Shown here piece by piece: positions 61,774 through 64,000 of a stretch of 64,000 bases of DNA; within the stretch, counting starts at the first letter, position 1; each line of letters starts with the position of its first letter. The translations under genes and the position numbers were made by a program. Source of the DNA: JADJLQ01 sp031417835 (lineage in GTDB: Bacteria; Bacteroidota; Bacteroidia; Chitinophagales; Saprospiraceae); the NCBI GenBank assembly GCA_031417835.1, contig JANOWJ010000205.1, positions 52,172 through 116,171 on the forward strand. The letters run 5' to 3'. The notes beneath the pieces are model-generated. The model worked only from the letters and a program-made list of their open reading frames with translations. It made no database searches and had not been told where the DNA came from.

Positions 61774-61956
61774 CATTTTCCACAAATCTAAGTCATCTAA
61801 AGATATATGAAAATCCGGACAACGTGTACCAAAAATCATAAGCCAAAGAGACTGGTTCAACAAAAAGAGTTCCTCGGTTTATATCAACTGAAATGTTGCT
61901 CTGTAACATGTTTAGTAAAGAACAGCATATTCATTCCCACTTTCATTTAAATTAAA

Positions 61957-63330
61957 TTAGCCTTTTCTTTTTTTTACCCAAAAAAACAGAATAGTAAACA
62001 AAACAATCAATATAGCCGGGAATGAGACCATGGTTCCCAAAGTAGCCTGACCAGCTACCAATTCCAGTTCATCACCAGTAAGTCCAGTTGCAGCAGCTGC
62101 TGCCTTGTCGGTATCAATCCAACGACCGATAATGGGCTGAAAAATGGATGTGGAGAACATTCCAACTGCACCGACAATAGACATGCCCAGGGCACCACTA
62201 GTTGGTATTTTGTCTGCAATAAAACCAATCATATTTGGCCAGAAATACGCTATGCCTAATGCGAAGAAAATGGCAGCTACATAGGCCATTGTTCCTGTTT
62301 GTGTACTGAAAAGAAATATTCCGATGGTAGCAAGCACTGCAGAACCAAGGAGTACTCCGGTCTGATCAAATTTGTGTACGGCTTCGCCGCCAAAATACCT
62401 TGCTACAGCCATCAAACCAGTAACCAAAGCCAGAATCAACATGGGTTGAGCACCACTCTTTGCCAATATCAAACCTACCCACTGCTGTGGTCCAAACTCT
62501 GTGATAGCCGTTAACGCCATACACAAAAACATAAATGTAAATAAGAAGCCAAATGCTAAATAAACTCCAATCAAACAAAGTAAAAGAGCTGAATAATAAA
62601 ATACTTTTGAATATTCAGTAAAGAAATTAGAGGCATCAATTAAAGTAGAAACATATGGTAAAGCTGCCAATACAGTTGCAATCAGAAAGTAAGGTGCACT
62701 TTTCTTTACAGAGCTATTTGCACTGGTCACTCCAACTTTAGAAGCAGGAAAAGTTTGCCCCCAAAATAAATAAGCATAAATCAAAGTTGGGATCAAGATT
62801 ACCCAAATTTGAGCCCTCCACCCAAGGCTTGCCCCAGTCATAAGTTGAGATATCAAACTCCCGATTACGATCCCTCCTGGAAACCACATATGAAAACGAT
62901 TCATCATCTTACTCATCAGACTACCTGAATAAGAATCAGCAATCATAGGATTACATGCTGCTTCAGTACATCCGTTACCTATTCCAATGAGAAATGTCGA
63001 AATCAATAGTCCAGTATATCCACCTAAAATCCCTGGGTACAAAGTCAATAGTATCCCTAAAGCATGGCATATAAATGCAACTTGCATGATGGTTTTTGGA
63101 CCTACTGTGTGATACACTAATCCACCTATGATCATCGAAATGGGAAATCCCAAAAACCACATTGAATTAATAAACCCAAGTTGTTCGGCATTTAGATTAA
63201 ATTCTGTACCTAACTGTGTTAAAATACCTGCCCTGATGCTAAAAGAAAAGGCCGTTGTGATAAGGGCAAAACAGCTGCCATAAAAAAGTCTCAAGTGGTT
63301 GTTAGAATTCATCACATTTTGGTTTGACAT
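61957..63330 (-). CDS. Major facilitator superfamily transporter
   Basis: A 457-residue inner-membrane protein with 12 predicted helices in two halves. Family features are the loop-2/3 region FLGFPISMIIGGLVYHTVGP, GIGNGCTEAACNPMIAD in helix 4, FHMWFPGGIVIGSLIS, and the C-half GIAYFWPNMIGFIADK with GMSIVGAVGMFSTSIFQP. The G-E-ACNP segment is reminiscent of sugar permeases of the FucP/NarK-like range. The C-terminal insertion (ATGLTGDELELVAGQ) lies between the last two helices. It could import a sugar from the nearby catabolic genes, but no operon link exists. Confidence 0.82.
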   Translation of the reverse strand: MSNQNVMNSNNHLRLFYGSCFALITTAFSFSIRAGILTQLGTEFNLNAEQLGFINSMWFLGFPISMIIGGLVYHTVGPKTIMQVAFICHALGILLTLYPGILGGYTGLLISTFLIGIGNGCTEAACNPMIADSYSGSLMSKMMNRFHMWFPGGIVIGSLISQLMTGASLGWRAQIWVILIPTLIYAYLFWGQTFPASKVGVTSANSSVKKSAPYFLIATVLAALPYVSTLIDASNFFTEYSKVFYYSALLLCLIGVYLAFGFLFTFMFLCMALTAITEFGPQQWVGLILAKSGAQPMLILALVTGLMAVARYFGGEAVHKFDQTGVLLGSAVLATIGIFLFSTQTGTMAYVAAIFFALGIAYFWPNMIGFIADKIPTSGALGMSIVGAVGMFSTSIFQPIIGRWIDTDKAAAAATGLTGDELELVAGQATLGTMVSFPAILIVLFTILFFWVKKRKG

Positions 63331-63504
63331 ATTTGTATAATTTTATTCATTTCATTCATATATTTTTACCATAGCGATAAGCAGGTAAGAAATCAAAAGT
63401 GAATTTATGGAAAGATTTCCTGATTTTATATCTTTTTTAGAATGAGCTAAGACTATTAGAGCTCCATCATATAAATAGTAAAGTATATCAAATCAAAGTA
63501 GTGA

Positions 63505-63532
63505 ATCCCGTAGGACATTAGTCCAACGGGAT
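63505..63532. repeat. Near-perfect 28-base hairpin repeat
   Basis: Arms ATCCCGTAGGAC and GTCCAACGGGAT pair over 12 positions with a single A-A mismatch around the loop ATTA. It lies directly before the integrase remnant motif at 63537 and looks like an inserted or dispersed extragenic palindrome rather than a gene terminator. Nothing recognisable was seen in 63331-63504. Confidence 0.6.
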
Positions 63533-63533
63533 A

Positions 63534-63860
63534 AATGGAAAAGGAGGAAGAGATCGTTACACTATAATGCCTAAATCATTGCTAGAGCCTTTGCGAGACT
63601 AATATAAGAAGTATAGACCGAAGAAATATTTATTTGAAGGGCAAAAAGCAGGATATCCCATGCCCGCCTGCCAGTGATTTTCATAAACTGAGTCGGGCAG
63701 GCACGAGAGAAGTATAGCATTTTATACATGCAGCTATATAGAGATTAGGCTGGGATGTCAGAGATATTTCAGCGCATACATTAAGGCATTCAGCCCGTTG
63801 GATTCAGGAAATTTCTAATTCTATTTCTTATGTAAATTTTACCGCTACCTGTTTTTAAAT
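63534..63860 (+). pseudogene. Decayed tyrosine recombinase (integrase) C-terminal half
   Basis: Two pieces of a XerD-like recombinase. Piece one, 63534-63650, reads NGKGGRDRYTIMPKSLLEPLRD, stop, YKKYRPKKYLFEGQKAGYP across two segments: GKGGRDR (63537-63557) is the beta-hairpin with the catalytic Lys region, and YLFEGQ (63627-63644) is the usual Bacteroidota spacer motif. Piece two, in another frame, has ISAHTLRHSARWIQEI with the active-site HxLR box at 63775-63792. A hairpin repeat lies between the pieces, at least two in-frame stops occur, and the catalytic Tyr is not found. It marks a past integration event. Confidence 0.6.
63666..63702. repeat. GC-rich hairpin repeat inside the integrase remnant
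   Basis: GCCTGCC (63666-63672) pairs exactly with GGCAGGC (63696-63702); an inner CAGT/ACTG pair (63672-63675 with 63687-63690) narrows the loop. Its GC content is well above that of the flanks. It separates the YLFEGQ and HTLRHS pieces of the recombinase and changes their frame, so it was probably inserted there. Confidence 0.55.
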
Positions 63861-63871
63861 AGGGCCTGCTT

Positions 63872-63889
63872 AATAAGTCACGACTTATT
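63872..63889. terminator. Hairpin after the integrase remnant
   Basis: AATAAGT (63872-63878) and ACTTATT (63883-63889) form a perfect 7-bp stem with the loop CACG. It may be the old terminator of the recombinase gene or part of an attachment or terminal repeat. No clear feature was found from 63890 to the window end. Confidence 0.35.
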
Positions 63890-64000
63890 GGCATTTGGAT
63901 AATTTTTAGGACCTAGCAAACTTGTATGAAGGAATTAGGATATAACCTTGTATAAGCCAATAAAGCATAGCTCGATATATAAAATAGGGTACCTCCCTGG

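Noticed and set aside
61581..61841. 86-codon GTG-started frame after the sulfatase fusion
   Set aside because: The text is Phe/Ile/Tyr-rich without pattern; the overlapping ATG frame at 61636 is the more plausible small protein.

Overview
The window is chromosomal DNA from a member of the phylum Bacteroidota, probably a Saprospirales- or Cytophagales-like environmental lineage. The reasons are a moderate-to-low GC content, TonB-dependent receptor and type IX secretion (T9SS) tail architectures, many secreted carbohydrate-active enzymes, -7 promoter boxes of the Bacteroidota form TAnnTTTG, and few recognisable Shine-Dalgarno sequences. The species assignment is inference. I saw no rRNA, tRNA or CRISPR array.

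Region 1 (1-6508, + strand): a hairpin-rich left edge, then a compact run of an alpha-L-rhamnosidase-like GH78 enzyme, an aldehyde dehydrogenase, a START-like protein and an LtaS-type membrane sulfatase/phosphotransferase. Region 2 (6529-13783, - strand): a large T9SS-tailed surface protein and, transcribed ahead of it, an array of three polymorphic-toxin modules. Each module has a different predicted nuclease (PD-(D/E)XK, EndoU-like, AHH) followed by a candidate immunity gene. Two of the toxins share a nearly identical 'pre-toxin' segment. Region 3 (13758-17321, - strand): a complete small beta-mannan pathway, with GH26 mannanase, GH130 mannosylglucose phosphorylase and cellobiose 2-epimerase.

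Region 4 (17464-30774): mostly single genes. These are a TPMT-like methyltransferase, an Asp-box lipoprotein, an S9 peptidase, a zinc alcohol dehydrogenase, an HTTM-like membrane protein with a small partner, a GT2/FkbM pair, a TonB-dependent receptor, a DUF4386 membrane protein and a NodB deacetylase. An IS66-type transposase remnant follows. Region 5 (31386-37678, + strand): a 1304-residue DUF6807/propeller/HEAT/cytochrome c lipoprotein, a truncated phosphotriesterase pseudogene, a GH43 lipoprotein and a hotdog thioesterase.

Region 6 (37734-51310, - strand): nine co-directional genes that read as one operon for oxidising and cleaving glycosides through 3-keto intermediates. It holds two giant propeller/cytochrome c proteins, ThuA, two TIM-barrel isomerase/lyase-type enzymes, DUF1080, DUF4432, a ManA-like cupin and a Gfo/Idh dehydrogenase. 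The cytochrome proteins and DUF1080 carry export signals, whereas the other enzymes look cytoplasmic. Region 7 (51559-63330): an iduronate-sulfatase-like enzyme and an M1 peptidase (-), then a + strand group made of an unrecognised secreted protein, a DUF3863-like protein and a 1026-residue fusion of an arylsulfatase to an FAD-dependent oxidoreductase, followed by an MFS transporter (-). The right edge (63505-63889) holds a decayed tyrosine recombinase broken up by hairpin repeats.

The most unusual contents are the compact toxin/immunity array, the sulfatase-FAD oxidoreductase fusion with its two obscure neighbours, and the nine-gene keto-glycoside operon.
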